Of a stretch of 64,000 bases of DNA, positions 34,269-43,982 are shown in pieces. This DNA is from an uncultured Bacteroidales bacterium (GTDB lineage: Bacteria; Bacteroidota; Bacteroidia; Bacteroidales; WCHB1-69), in NCBI GenBank assembly GCA_905233625.1, contig CAJOFJ010000002.1, forward strand, positions 83,284-147,283, read 5' to 3'. Position 1 is the stretch's first letter. Each line of letters begins with the position of its first letter. The position numbers and the translations under genes were made by a program. The notes beneath the pieces were generated by a model that was given only the letters and a program-made list of their open reading frames with translations, made no database searches and was not told the origin of the DNA.

Positions 34269-37200
34269 ATGAAAAAATTCTACGTTCTGAAAATCATGAT
34301 GGCGGTCATGCTCGTAATGCTGATGACCGTCGGGAATGTGTTCGCCGACAGAGGTTGGGTGCAAGTAACTTACAATTCCAATTTGTCGGTGGGTGACACC
34401 ATTATCATTGCTGCCGCTCCTACCACTTCTTTCAACAAGGCAATGGGAGGCCAACTCTCAAACAACCGTGCTGCGGTTGAAATTATGAGAAGTGGTGAAA
34501 TGATTACTTCGATAGGTTCAGCGTGTATATTTATTGTTCAGGCGGGCAATGTACCCGGTACATTCGCTTTTTTCGACCCCAACCAAGGTCCCAATGGCGG
34601 ATATTTGTACGCGGCAGGTGGTTCATCCGGTAATTATCTGAGAACAAAAGATACGTTGGATGTTGAGGGCCGAAGCAACTGGAGTATTATTTATACAGAT
34701 GATGGTGCGATTGAAAGTATTGTGGCTCAAACAGCAGCGACAAGTCGTAAAAATATGCGTTATAATGATTACAACGATATTTTTTCTTGCTATACATCGG
34801 GTCAGCAGGATATAACACTTTACCGTTACGAAGAGGTTCAGATTGCGGTGTCTGCCCCGGAATTTAGCCCTGCTGGCGGTTCCTATACAACGCCCCAGAC
34901 GGTGAGCATTAGCTGCGCTACTCCCGATGCAAACATCCTTTATACTTACGATGGCAGTTATCCCGGTACCAATGGTTTGGAATACAGCGCTCCTTTGACC
35001 ATCTCCACCACCACCACATTGAAGGCTGTGGCTATTGTGGGAACTGATACCAGTTTAATGAGCCAGGCAACTTATGTATTCCCCTTCGCCAATATTGCTG
35101 CTTTCAAGGCGATTCATGCTGATAATCCCAATAACACTATCGATAATGACTATAATCAATATACCATTGCCGGGGATGTAACGTATGTGTTCAGCAGTGG
35201 AAGATACATGTACGTAAAGGATGCTACCGCCGGATTGCTGATTTATGATAATAATCCCGCAATCATTACGAATCAGTATACTGATGGAGATGTGATTTCA
35301 GGCGGTTTGCAGGGCAAATATAGTAAATATAATGGTCAAGTGGAATTGGTTCCGACTGTTAATCCTGCCACTTCTTCCAGTAATACCGGTGCTGTACAAC
35401 CTGTTGTGGTCACTATAGCCGACTTGTTAGCCAATTATAATGACTATGACGCCCAGCTGATTACATTGGAGAATGTGACTTTCCCCGGTGGTTTTTCGGG
35501 AGCTTCCCAAACCACAATTACCCAGGACGGAAGTTCAGTGGTCGTATATAAACTTTTCTCTGCCATTCCGTTGGATACCACTTTGCCAGCAGGTACGGTG
35601 ACCAATGTGACAGGTTTGGTGGGTAAATACAACAATAATGTTCAGATTTATCCTCGTGGCAATTTTGACTTGTCGGCTGCTCCTCAGCCCGAAATGCCGT
35701 CACTTACAGTTACCGGTATTGCCGATGGTGATGAATACTCCACCTTTGATACTCTGCATGTGAATTTTGACATCCAGAACTTTACCCTGACCAATATCCT
35801 GGGCATGGGTGGCGATGGTTACCTGAAACTGGAGGGAGCTCTGTTTGCGGCAGTGGGTTTGGACAATCCCACGTATTTAAATGCGACAACGTTACCTGTC
35901 TTTTTGAATGCGGTGTTATCTCCGATTCCGGCAGGTACCCATACGGTTTCTGCTTCTTTGGTGGATATGAACCAGCAACCCTTGACTCCTGCTGTTTCAC
36001 AGACGGTGACCTTCACGGTGACCGCACCGGCTGCAGAGGCTCCTGTGTTCAGTCCGGTGGCAGGCCTGTATGCCGGCAATGTGGAGGTTGCCCTGACTTG
36101 TGCTACTCCAGGCGCTGAAATTCGCTATACCATTGATAACACAACTCCTACAGCTACTTCCACTTTATATCAGAATCCTTTCACTTTGAATGAAACCGCT
36201 ACAGTCAAAGCCAAGGCTTTCATGAACAGTCAATACTGGCAGGACAGCCCCGTGGCCGAGGCATCATACACCATTGTGAACGAGCCTACCTTGTCCGTTG
36301 ATCCTGTTAGTTTGACATTCAGCTCCACTCAGCTCACAGGCACGGTCAATATCAATAGTGCATCTTTGACTGATGCTATTACTATTAGCTGTGACAATTC
36401 ACACTTTACCTTGTCGGAATCCTCTTTCCCGGCCAATGTGGGTAACACTTCGTTCACTATTACTTACGACGGACTGGAACCTGCAACCGGCACGGTTACT
36501 GTGAGCAGCGGCACGTTGAGCACACAGATTGCCCTCGTGGCCACCGCCAAGCTTCCAACTCCAGTCATCGTTCCGGAAAATGGTACCACAGATACCCTGA
36601 TTACAGTAACTATGAGCAGTACCGTGATGGGTGCCACTATCCATTATACTATTGATAATACCGAACCCACTACCACCTCTCCCATATACGCCGAACCCAT
36701 TATTCTGAACACTCCGGGTACCTATACCTATAAGGCCATTGCCATGAAGGAAGGTTGGGAGAATAGTGAAATGACCACTGCCACTTATACGGTGGTGGCT
36801 CCTGTTGTTCCGGGAATCGACACCATTATGTACGCTGTAGGTTTCGAGGCGGAAGAAGGCTTTACTGCTACGCAAACCTATAATAGCCCGAATGTTATTT
36901 ATACCGGCGCCGAAGGCCAGCAGTGGGGAACATATTATGGCACTCCCAGTACAAACTATAATATTTGTGGTGGACAATCCATGCAGATGCGTTGGTATGA
37001 AAGTAATCCCGAACGCTTGGGCTATACCTATACCAATTTTGACATACGCAATGTCACCTATGTTACTTTTGAAGCCAAGAATAACACTGGTCTGAATTTG
37101 AAAGTTTCATATTCCATTGATGGTGGCAATACATACGTGGGTGATTCTGTTTATACCCTGCAGACTCAAAGTCACAATTATCGTTACGATGTGAGCGCAA

Positions 37201-38660
37201 CCGGTGAATACGATTTTGTCCGTCTGAAATTTTCCGTTGTTTTACCTGAACCTGCACCTTCATCAGGTACGCACAAGCTGGTTATCGACAGCGTGGTGGT
37301 GTTCGGCGTTCCCGGTGTGGTGGCGAATGTGGTGGAAACTCCTGTTATCTCTCATAATAGCGGTACTTATTATGAGGCATTCGATGCTACTATCACCTGT
37401 GCTACTGATGATGCTGTGATTCGTTATACGCTTGACGGAACAGAGCCTACCGAAACCTCTACCGTATATTCAGCTCCTATCCAGATCAGTACTACAACTA
37501 CGTTGAAAGCCAAGGCTTGGAAAGAGGGATATACGCCCAGTTTCGTGACAAGTGCTACCTATAATTTCCCGCCCGAAGTGGCCAATATCGCCGCTTTTAA
37601 GGCTACCAGCACAGCTACAAGCACTGTGGTTTACAATATTACTGGCGATGTGACCTTCGTCTTCCGTCATGAAAGATATATTTTCATTGAAGATGAATCC
37701 GCCGCGTTGTTGATTTATGACAACAGTACTCCTGTTATCACTACTACATATAACGAGGGTGATGTGATTAACGGTGGCGTTTTCGGCTCATATACGCTGT
37801 TCAATGGCATGGTGGAAATGGTACCTGCTCGCAATACCGCTGAAGCTACCGGTACTCCTGTCACTATTACTCCAATGGTGGCTACCATCCCGACTTTAGT
37901 GTCACAATATAGCACGCTTGAAAGCCGATTAGTGACCATTGAGAATGTGACCTTTATCGGCAACAAGAAATTTGTCAATGGAACCGACACCCTCCAGTAT
38001 TACAACCGCTTCAATACTATTACCAATAATCCAGAAACTGGTGAAACGGGTTCTATCACTGGTTTCGTAGCTAGTTACAATGGTCAGGTGCAGTTGTATC
38101 CTCGCGATGACAACGACTTTGTGATTATTCCTCCTGTGATGGATCAGGTAGCCACACCGGTGATTACTCCTGCTTCTGGTACGTATGAAGGCAGTGTGAA
38201 TGTCAGCATCAGCTGTGCAACAGAAGGCGCGATTATTTATTACACCTTGGATGGTACAGATCCTGATGAAAATTCCGGAGATTATGGCGGATCATTCGTG
38301 ATTGCCGCAACTGACGTTCAGGCTTCACCTGTTACGGTGAAGGCCATCGCCATGAAGGCCGGTATGCTGAATAGCGAAATTGCATCGGAAACTTATACGA
38401 TTACTCCTGTTGGCATCCATGACATCCAGCAGCAGGTAAGCATCTATCCCAACCCGACTACTGGTGATGTGACCCTTGACCTGTCAGGACTGAATGCCAA
38501 GACAGTTGAACTGTTCTCCATGAACGGTCAGTTGTTGAATACAGTGGTACCCACTGTTGAAACCATGACCTTGTCATTGAACCAGTATACTGCAGGTATC
38601 TATTTCGTTCGCATCCACAGCGACAATGCCGTAACCACACAGAAGATTGTGAAGAAGTAA
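34269..38660 (+). CDS. Large T9SS-secreted protein with chitobiase-C-like and OB-like repeats
   Basis: A 1463-residue surface or secreted protein. The signal peptide covers residues 1-26. At least five chitobiase/beta-hexosaminidase C-terminal (CHB_HEX-like) repeats are recognised by A-x-I-x-YT-x-DG/DN-T-x-PT cores (for example AEIRYTIDNTTPT and AVIRYTLDGTEPT). Two copies of an OB-like domain begin with NIAAFKA at about 274 and 1104 and contain GDVTYVF and GLLIYDN. A T9SS type-A sorting domain begins at SIYPNPTTGDV near residue 1393 and ends in TTQKIVKK. No catalytic domain is recognised, so an adhesin or carbohydrate-binding role is possible but unproven. Confidence 0.8.
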   Translation: MKKFYVLKIMMAVMLVMLMTVGNVFADRGWVQVTYNSNLSVGDTIIIAAAPTTSFNKAMGGQLSNNRAAVEIMRSGEMITSIGSACIFIVQAGNVPGTFAFFDPNQGPNGGYLYAAGGSSGNYLRTKDTLDVEGRSNWSIIYTDDGAIESIVAQTAATSRKNMRYNDYNDIFSCYTSGQQDITLYRYEEVQIAVSAPEFSPAGGSYTTPQTVSISCATPDANILYTYDGSYPGTNGLEYSAPLTISTTTTLKAVAIVGTDTSLMSQATYVFPFANIAAFKAIHADNPNNTIDNDYNQYTIAGDVTYVFSSGRYMYVKDATAGLLIYDNNPAIITNQYTDGDVISGGLQGKYSKYNGQVELVPTVNPATSSSNTGAVQPVVVTIADLLANYNDYDAQLITLENVTFPGGFSGASQTTITQDGSSVVVYKLFSAIPLDTTLPAGTVTNVTGLVGKYNNNVQIYPRGNFDLSAAPQPEMPSLTVTGIADGDEYSTFDTLHVNFDIQNFTLTNILGMGGDGYLKLEGALFAAVGLDNPTYLNATTLPVFLNAVLSPIPAGTHTVSASLVDMNQQPLTPAVSQTVTFTVTAPAAEAPVFSPVAGLYAGNVEVALTCATPGAEIRYTIDNTTPTATSTLYQNPFTLNETATVKAKAFMNSQYWQDSPVAEASYTIVNEPTLSVDPVSLTFSSTQLTGTVNINSASLTDAITISCDNSHFTLSESSFPANVGNTSFTITYDGLEPATGTVTVSSGTLSTQIALVATAKLPTPVIVPENGTTDTLITVTMSSTVMGATIHYTIDNTEPTTTSPIYAEPIILNTPGTYTYKAIAMKEGWENSEMTTATYTVVAPVVPGIDTIMYAVGFEAEEGFTATQTYNSPNVIYTGAEGQQWGTYYGTPSTNYNICGGQSMQMRWYESNPERLGYTYTNFDIRNVTYVTFEAKNNTGLNLKVSYSIDGGNTYVGDSVYTLQTQSHNYRYDVSATGEYDFVRLKFSVVLPEPAPSSGTHKLVIDSVVVFGVPGVVANVVETPVISHNSGTYYEAFDATITCATDDAVIRYTLDGTEPTETSTVYSAPIQISTTTTLKAKAWKEGYTPSFVTSATYNFPPEVANIAAFKATSTATSTVVYNITGDVTFVFRHERYIFIEDESAALLIYDNSTPVITTTYNEGDVINGGVFGSYTLFNGMVEMVPARNTAEATGTPVTITPMVATIPTLVSQYSTLESRLVTIENVTFIGNKKFVNGTDTLQYYNRFNTITNNPETGETGSITGFVASYNGQVQLYPRDDNDFVIIPPVMDQVATPVITPASGTYEGSVNVSISCATEGAIIYYTLDGTDPDENSGDYGGSFVIAATDVQASPVTVKAIAMKAGMLNSEIASETYTITPVGIHDIQQQVSIYPNPTTGDVTLDLSGLNAKTVELFSMNGQLLNTVVPTVETMTLSLNQYTAGIYFVRIHSDNAVTTQKIVKK

Positions 38661-38721
38661 TCCTCATGTTTAGACGGGTTCGTCTTGTCTATACAAATAA
38701 AAAAATTCAATTTTGTTATCG

Positions 38722-38749
38722 GTAGAGACGCGATTAATCGCGTCTCTAC
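38722..38749. repeat. Perfect 28-bp palindrome of the GACGCGAT family
   Basis: The half-site GTAGAGACGCGATT is followed directly by its exact reverse complement. It lies 61 bases after the secreted-protein stop and is the best-preserved copy of a family also present at 52416 and 52535. Confidence 0.85.
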
Positions 38750-38756
38750 TAGTTTG

Positions 38757-38866
38757 TAATTAGCACATTAAATAAAATTCAAAGTTCAGAATTCAGAATT
38801 CAAAATTCAATTTGCTAATTTGCTAATTAACTAATTTGTTAATTCATTGGCACATTAGCACATTAA
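38757..38866. repeat. Heptamer/octamer repeats running into wbqC
   Basis: Units TTAGCACATTA, AATTCAG/AATTCAA and TTTGCTAA. The array contributes the last codons and stop of wbqC (LMC, TAA). Confidence 0.65.
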
Positions 38867-39466
38867 TCGGTTCCCTTCATTGAACAGATAATCCGCAATC
38901 GACAGGTTGGGCACAAAGCCGATGCGGTCCTCGAAAATCTGGGTGTAGGCGGGATGTTGGAAGGGATAATCCGCTTTGCGGCACAGCTTGGGATGTATGG
39001 CGTTTCGCAGGTCGTCAATATCTTCCCTTTGCGTGTAATCTGAGATAAATTCAGTGGTGCGCTGAGGCTGGAAGTCCTTTCCGAAAAGTTTCAGAATGAC
39101 CTGCATCAGCTCCAAATTGAAATCGAAGAGAAAATCATATTTCTTTTCGTAAAACGGTCTGATATAATCTTGAAAATAAAGGAAATACGGACTGCTGTTA
39201 TAGGCGGTGTCCAAGGTCTTCCAGTGCAGCCTATGCCATGGGGTGGCATAGTCGATCCGGACATCCAGAATGGGCATTTTGGATGAGACATGCACTACGG
39301 GAATGGATAGTGCCTGCACCCCGTTGGCGGTGGCAATCAGGGCGCGGTTGCGGTATGTTTGTTTGATATAATGCTCGCAAACCTCCAGTGTCACTGGACC
39401 TTGCATACATTTCAAAATGTATTCGACAGGGGGGAGGTAGGCGGTGGAAAGCAGCGTTGTTTTCAT
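38855..39466 (-). CDS. WbqC-like family protein
   Basis: A 203-residue protein of the WbqC-like family, whose members lie near O-antigen or lipid genes and have no settled activity. LLSTAYLPPVEYI at the N-terminus, YRNRALIATANGVQALSIPV near residue 35, and the core WHRLHWKTLDTAYNSSPYF near 75 are typical. The ATG at 39466 is used because a longer frame would include the -7 box at 39485-39492 and run into the clpC promoter. The gene diverges from clpC. Confidence 0.85.
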   Translation of the reverse strand: MKTTLLSTAYLPPVEYILKCMQGPVTLEVCEHYIKQTYRNRALIATANGVQALSIPVVHVSSKMPILDVRIDYATPWHRLHWKTLDTAYNSSPYFLYFQDYIRPFYEKKYDFLFDFNLELMQVILKLFGKDFQPQRTTEFISDYTQREDIDDLRNAIHPKLCRKADYPFQHPAYTQIFEDRIGFVPNLSIADYLFNEGNRLMC

Positions 39467-39484
39467 TGTCAAAATTTGAAGCGG

Positions 39485-39492
39485 CAAAGATA
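39485..39492 (-). promoter_or_regulatory. -7 box for the wbqC-like gene
   Basis: The minus strand reads TATCTTTG followed by C, 19 bases upstream of the chosen ATG. It is back-to-back with the clpC box at 39532-39539. Confidence 0.6.
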
Positions 39493-39531
39493 GCATTTTT
39501 CTGTTACGTATTAGCACATTGAAAAATTTTG

Positions 39532-39539
39532 TATCTTTG
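39532..39539 (+). promoter_or_regulatory. -7 box for clpC
   Basis: TATCTTTG followed by C, 16 bases before the ATG at 39555. It lies downstream of the alternative start at 39519 and so rules it out. Confidence 0.65.
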
Positions 39540-39554
39540 CAAAAATTTAGTACT

Positions 39555-42071
39555 ATGGACATAAAGTATTCTGATGAGTTGAAATATGCCATTGAGGAGG
39601 CGAAGAAACTGGCCGTCAGCTACCGTTCCCAGTCTGTGGGAGTGGAGCACATCATGGTGGCCCTGCTGAAGTATGACCAGTACTCCGAGATGCAGCAACT
39701 GTTTGATATATTTAAGATTAACAAGGTGAGTATCCGCACCAAACTGGAAGAGATGCTGGAGAATAACGAATACAAAAGTGAGGTTTCGGCCGAGAATATC
39801 AAGCTGAATATCCAGGCGGAAAACACCCTGCGCCGCTCCTTCCTGCTGGCACGTGAATTGCGCAGCGAAATTGTGGAAGCCCAGCATTTTCTGCTGGCGG
39901 TGATGCGCGACAATGGCAATGATGCCAACAGTGTGGTGAAAATGTTGCTGAAACGAGCGGGTATGACCTACGATTCGTTAGTGTCGGAGATTCGGCACGA
40001 GGCAAAACGTGAGGATGAGGGTCCCATGTCTGCCGGCACCGATGAATACGACGATGATGACGACCGCCGCACAAGTCCCCGCTCCACCAAGGGGGCGAAG
40101 GCTTCGGCAACTCCGATGTTGGACAGCTTCGGCAAGGACCTGACCAAATATGCTCAAGAAGGCAAGCTGGACACGATTGTGGGGCGAGAGAAGGAGCTGG
40201 AACGTATTGCCCAGATATTGAGTCGCCGCAAAAAGAACAACCCTGTGCTGATTGGTGAGCCGGGGGTAGGCAAGTCCGCTATTGCGGAGGGCTTGGCCAT
40301 GCGCATTGTTCAGGGCAAGGTGTCCAGAACCCTGCATGGCAAGCGGGTGGTGAGCCTCGACATGGCCTCGCTGGTGGCTGGCACCAAGTACCGCGGCCAG
40401 TTCGAGGAGCGTATCAAGACCATTCTCACCGAGCTGGAGAAGAATCCGAATATCATCCTCTTCATCGATGAATTGCACACGATGGTGGGGGCCGGCGGCT
40501 CCCCAGGCAGCCTTGATGCTTCCAACATGTTCAAGCCGGCCTTGGCGCGTGGCGAACTGCAGTGCATCGGCGCCACCACCCTCGACGAGTACCGCCAGTA
40601 CATTGAGAAAGACGGTGCCCTCGAACGCCGCTTCCAGAAAATCATGATGGAACCGACTACCCCCGAAGAGACGGTGGTGATTCTGAACAATATCAAAGAC
40701 AAATACGAAGACCACCATCTGGTGCGCTATTCCGACGAGGCTATCAACGCCTGCGTCAGCCTCACTACTCGCTATATCACCGACCGCTGTCTGCCCGACA
40801 AGGCCATCGATGCCCTGGATGAGGTGGGCTCCCGCGTGCATCTGCTCAATATCAAAGTTCCGGAGGACCTGATTCAGCAGGAAAAGGAAATCGAACAGTA
40901 TAACCAGCTGAAAAACGAGGCCATCAAGGAACAGCAGTATAACGCCGCTGCCGGTTACCGTGACAAAATCAAAGAGGCAGAGGTGCGTCTGGCGGAGATG
41001 AAGCGGGAATGGGAAGAGAAAGAGGATCTTGAGCGCCCCACTGTCACCGAAGAGGATGTGGCCGAGGTGATTGCCATGATGACAGGTGTGCCAGTGAAAC
41101 GTATCGCCAAAAACGAGGGCGAGCGGCTGATGAAGATGGCCGATGAGCTGCAAGGCAAGGTTATTGGCCAGGATGACGCTATTGTGAAGATTGCCAAGGC
41201 AATACGCCGTAACCGCGCGGGTCTGAAAGACCCGAATAAACCTATCGGTACGTTTATTTTCTTGGGACCGACGGGTGTGGGTAAGACTTATCTGGCCAAG
41301 GTGTTAGCAGAGTATCTGTTTGATTCACAGGATTCTATTGTTCGTATCGACATGAGCGAATACATGGAGAAACATACTGTTTCGCGTCTGATAGGCGCGC
41401 CTCCGGGTTATGTGGGCTATGAAGAAGGCGGCCAGCTGACCGAGAAAATCCGCCGCAAACCTTATTCCATCGTTTTGTTAGATGAGATTGAAAAGGCTCA
41501 TCATGATATCTATAATGTTCTGTTACAGGTATTTGACGATGGACAGTTGACCGACGGTATAGGCCGCAAAGTGGACTTCCGAAACACCATCATCATCATG
41601 ACTTCCAATATCGGCTCGCGCGAGCTGAAGGATTTCGGCACGGGTGTTGGTTTCAGCACTTCGGCAACCGACGCAGCGAAAGACAAGGTAGCCCAAGGTA
41701 TTCTGGAAAATGCCCTGAAGCGGAATTTCGCTCCCGAATTTTTGAACCGTATCGACGATATCATCTATTTCAATAGTTTGGAAAAAGAGGATATTATTAA
41801 AATTATTGATATTGAATTAGTTAAAGTGTTGAACCGTGTGCGTGCCATGGGTTTGGAGGTGGAAGTGACCGACAAGGCCAAAGAGTTGCTGGCAGACCAT
41901 GGCTGGGATATCAATTTCGGGGCCCGTCCGCTGAAACGTGCCATCCAGAAGCATGTGGAGGATGTGCTGGCAGAGGAGATTTTGGTGCAGACCTATCCCG
42001 AAGGCACCAAGGTGGTGTTGGATTATGACGATGTAACCGAGGAAATGAAAGTGATTCGAGCAGATGAGTGA
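39555..42071 (+). CDS. clpC: Clp ATPase ClpC
   Basis: An 838-residue Hsp100 unfoldase that feeds ClpP. It begins with a Clp-N repeat domain ([27 protein letters not shown]), continues with an acidic linker rich in Asp near residue 155, AAA1 with Walker A GEPGVGKS, and a UVR-like coiled segment ([19 protein letters not shown]), which distinguishes ClpC from ClpB. AAA2 has GPTGVGKT and the [14 protein letters not shown] loop. The C-terminal D2-small domain is complete. A consensus promoter precedes it, and the following membrane-protein gene overlaps its end by 8 bases. Confidence 0.95.
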   Translation: MDIKYSDELKYAIEEAKKLAVSYRSQSVGVEHIMVALLKYDQYSEMQQLFDIFKINKVSIRTKLEEMLENNEYKSEVSAENIKLNIQAENTLRRSFLLARELRSEIVEAQHFLLAVMRDNGNDANSVVKMLLKRAGMTYDSLVSEIRHEAKREDEGPMSAGTDEYDDDDDRRTSPRSTKGAKASATPMLDSFGKDLTKYAQEGKLDTIVGREKELERIAQILSRRKKNNPVLIGEPGVGKSAIAEGLAMRIVQGKVSRTLHGKRVVSLDMASLVAGTKYRGQFEERIKTILTELEKNPNIILFIDELHTMVGAGGSPGSLDASNMFKPALARGELQCIGATTLDEYRQYIEKDGALERRFQKIMMEPTTPEETVVILNNIKDKYEDHHLVRYSDEAINACVSLTTRYITDRCLPDKAIDALDEVGSRVHLLNIKVPEDLIQQEKEIEQYNQLKNEAIKEQQYNAAAGYRDKIKEAEVRLAEMKREWEEKEDLERPTVTEEDVAEVIAMMTGVPVKRIAKNEGERLMKMADELQGKVIGQDDAIVKIAKAIRRNRAGLKDPNKPIGTFIFLGPTGVGKTYLAKVLAEYLFDSQDSIVRIDMSEYMEKHTVSRLIGAPPGYVGYEEGGQLTEKIRRKPYSIVLLDEIEKAHHDIYNVLLQVFDDGQLTDGIGRKVDFRNTIIIMTSNIGSRELKDFGTGVGFSTSATDAAKDKVAQGILENALKRNFAPEFLNRIDDIIYFNSLEKEDIIKIIDIELVKVLNRVRAMGLEVEVTDKAKELLADHGWDINFGARPLKRAIQKHVEDVLAEEILVQTYPEGTKVVLDYDDVTEEMKVIRADE

Positions 42072-43980
42072 CAAAATAGAGATTTGGTGGAAGAAATTCA
42101 AGGTCTTGATGGCCGAGATTTTCCATTGGCTTTATCCTTATCAGATTTTTGAGGAGGAGCCGATGGAGTTCCGTTTTGTCAATATCCGTCGCCCGAAGAT
42201 GCGCTATGAAATTAAGAAACGTTTCCTGTCCTTCACCATCAAGAGCAAGGACGACGGTTTCAAATACGCGTTCTTTTTGCTGATACTTGCGTTGATGTTC
42301 CTGATGCCTTATTTCAGCCGGAATGTGGGCATTTCCACCCGAGAATGGCAGCAGAACGAATACTCGGAAGCGGTGTATCGCTATTATCAGACAGGGGATG
42401 ATACTTTTAAGACGATGCCGCAGTATGTCACCAAGGGACAGACTGCCGATGTGTTGCTGGTATCGGCGGCGCATGCATTGGGTTTCAAGAATATTTTCAG
42501 AATAAAACACCGTCTTTCTGCCTTGTTGGGCTGGCTGCTGATTGTGGTGGCAGGCCTGTTTTTGGCGAAAAATGTCAGTTGGCGCAGCGCGTTCTTCTGT
42601 TCGTTGCTGCTGTTCTGCACCCCTCGTTTTTTGGGCTATACTTTCGGCAATTATAACGACAGTCTTTTTGCGCTGGCGTTTTTCTTCACCTTGTTCCAAA
42701 TCTGGCAGTTCTGTTATGATTTCCCCTTGATCCGCTGGATTCGGGTGGTCGGGATTTTCCTGGGCATGTTGGTGGCCACCACCACCTCGCTGAGCGGTTT
42801 CGCGCTGTGTGAGCTGTTCTTCTTCTTCACCATCATTTATTATGTGGTGAAAAATCCCATGAAGAAGTTTTTCACCGGGCAGTATTGGGTGTCGCTGCTG
42901 ACGCTGATCATGATTGTCGGGGCAACCTCCTTGCTGGTGGTCTTGATGAACCTGATTCTTTCACCGGGATTCCAGATACAGGATTTGCGGGGCGGTGACA
43001 GGTTCATGCAGATGTTTGTGGCCACATCGCAGCAGTTACCCCAGTTTTTCGAAGGGAAAACCATCAGTATAGCGCAGCCTCCGACTAATTATGTCGTGAA
43101 ATATGTCTTTATCACCACTCCTTTTGTGGTGATTCTGGGTTTGCTGCTGTGTGTGGTGTTTTTCAGAACCATACTGAAGGAGTTCTCGCTGTTCACCACT
43201 TTCGCGCTGACTTTCACCATCTTGTATTTGTTGTGGTCGTTTTCGTCCAAGTATATGGGATCGGACATTGTATGTACGGTGATTTTCATGCTTTTGCCTT
43301 TGCTGGTGATGTTGTCGACCTTGGGGTATGAGGCGGTGTTGCTGAAGGTGGACGACCGATATACCAATGCGGTGATTGTGGTTCTCGCCATTTTCCTGAT
43401 CTGTCTTCCGTTGCGACATATCATTTTCAACCGTCCGTTGACCCTGTGTTATTTCAATGAGGTGTCAGGCGGCATTCATAGTGCGGCAGACAGATATGAG
43501 CTGGATGTCAACAGCCAGTCGTCGACGGTAGCGGGACAGTGGTTCACCGAATATTATGCGGGGGTGCGTGACAGCGTGAACCATGAAACGGAGTTGTTGC
43601 GCGACTCGTTATTGTTGCGTAAGGATTCATTGGAAATAACTGATTATCAAATAGATTCAATTCTTTTGGCCTGGCAGGGAGAACCGGTGTCGGTGTATAC
43701 CAATGCCAACGAAGCTTTTTGCCGGATGTTGGCCAGCGACAATCCCGATTTGCAAGTGATTCGCTCGGATGTGCATTCGATGGATGAGCTAGAAGGGGAC
43801 TATTACATTTTGTTCGGGAACCGTACTGGATTGTTCAAACAGACGGACAGCGCGTTCCACACTATCGGCTTGGAAAGGGTGCCGGTAGTATCTTTTTTCA
43901 AAAAAAATCAAAATCCTGGCAACAAAAATGAGGAAATTACGTCTATAGAAAAAACGAATAATAACAATAAAACTTTATAA
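42064..43980 (+). CDS. Polytopic membrane protein, GT-C glycosyltransferase-like
   Basis: A 638-residue protein with about ten transmembrane helices between residues 70 and 460, followed by a soluble C-terminal domain. The first loop after the first helix carries TREWQQNEYSEAVYRYYQTGD, and the layout (DGFKY, acidic first loop, NYNDSLFALAFFF) resembles GT39/GT-C lipid-linked sugar transferases, but a clear DE or DD catalytic pair was not identified. It overlaps clpC by 8 bases and is followed 2 bases later by a T9SS cargo gene. The C-terminal 25 residues are Asn/Lys-rich and probably disordered. Confidence 0.55.
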   Translation: MSDKIEIWWKKFKVLMAEIFHWLYPYQIFEEEPMEFRFVNIRRPKMRYEIKKRFLSFTIKSKDDGFKYAFFLLILALMFLMPYFSRNVGISTREWQQNEYSEAVYRYYQTGDDTFKTMPQYVTKGQTADVLLVSAAHALGFKNIFRIKHRLSALLGWLLIVVAGLFLAKNVSWRSAFFCSLLLFCTPRFLGYTFGNYNDSLFALAFFFTLFQIWQFCYDFPLIRWIRVVGIFLGMLVATTTSLSGFALCELFFFFTIIYYVVKNPMKKFFTGQYWVSLLTLIMIVGATSLLVVLMNLILSPGFQIQDLRGGDRFMQMFVATSQQLPQFFEGKTISIAQPPTNYVVKYVFITTPFVVILGLLLCVVFFRTILKEFSLFTTFALTFTILYLLWSFSSKYMGSDIVCTVIFMLLPLLVMLSTLGYEAVLLKVDDRYTNAVIVVLAIFLICLPLRHIIFNRPLTLCYFNEVSGGIHSAADRYELDVNSQSSTVAGQWFTEYYAGVRDSVNHETELLRDSLLLRKDSLEITDYQIDSILLAWQGEPVSVYTNANEAFCRMLASDNPDLQVIRSDVHSMDELEGDYYILFGNRTGLFKQTDSAFHTIGLERVPVVSFFKKNQNPGNKNEEITSIEKTNNNNKTL

Positions 43981-43982
43981 TC

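Noticed and set aside
39519..39554. Upstream start for clpC
   Set aside because: The consensus -7 box at 39532-39539 lies downstream of it, so a transcript would not include it.
39978..41153. 391-residue minus-strand frame opposite clpC
   Set aside because: A shadow of the ClpC coding strand, with low-complexity composition and no promoter or motif.
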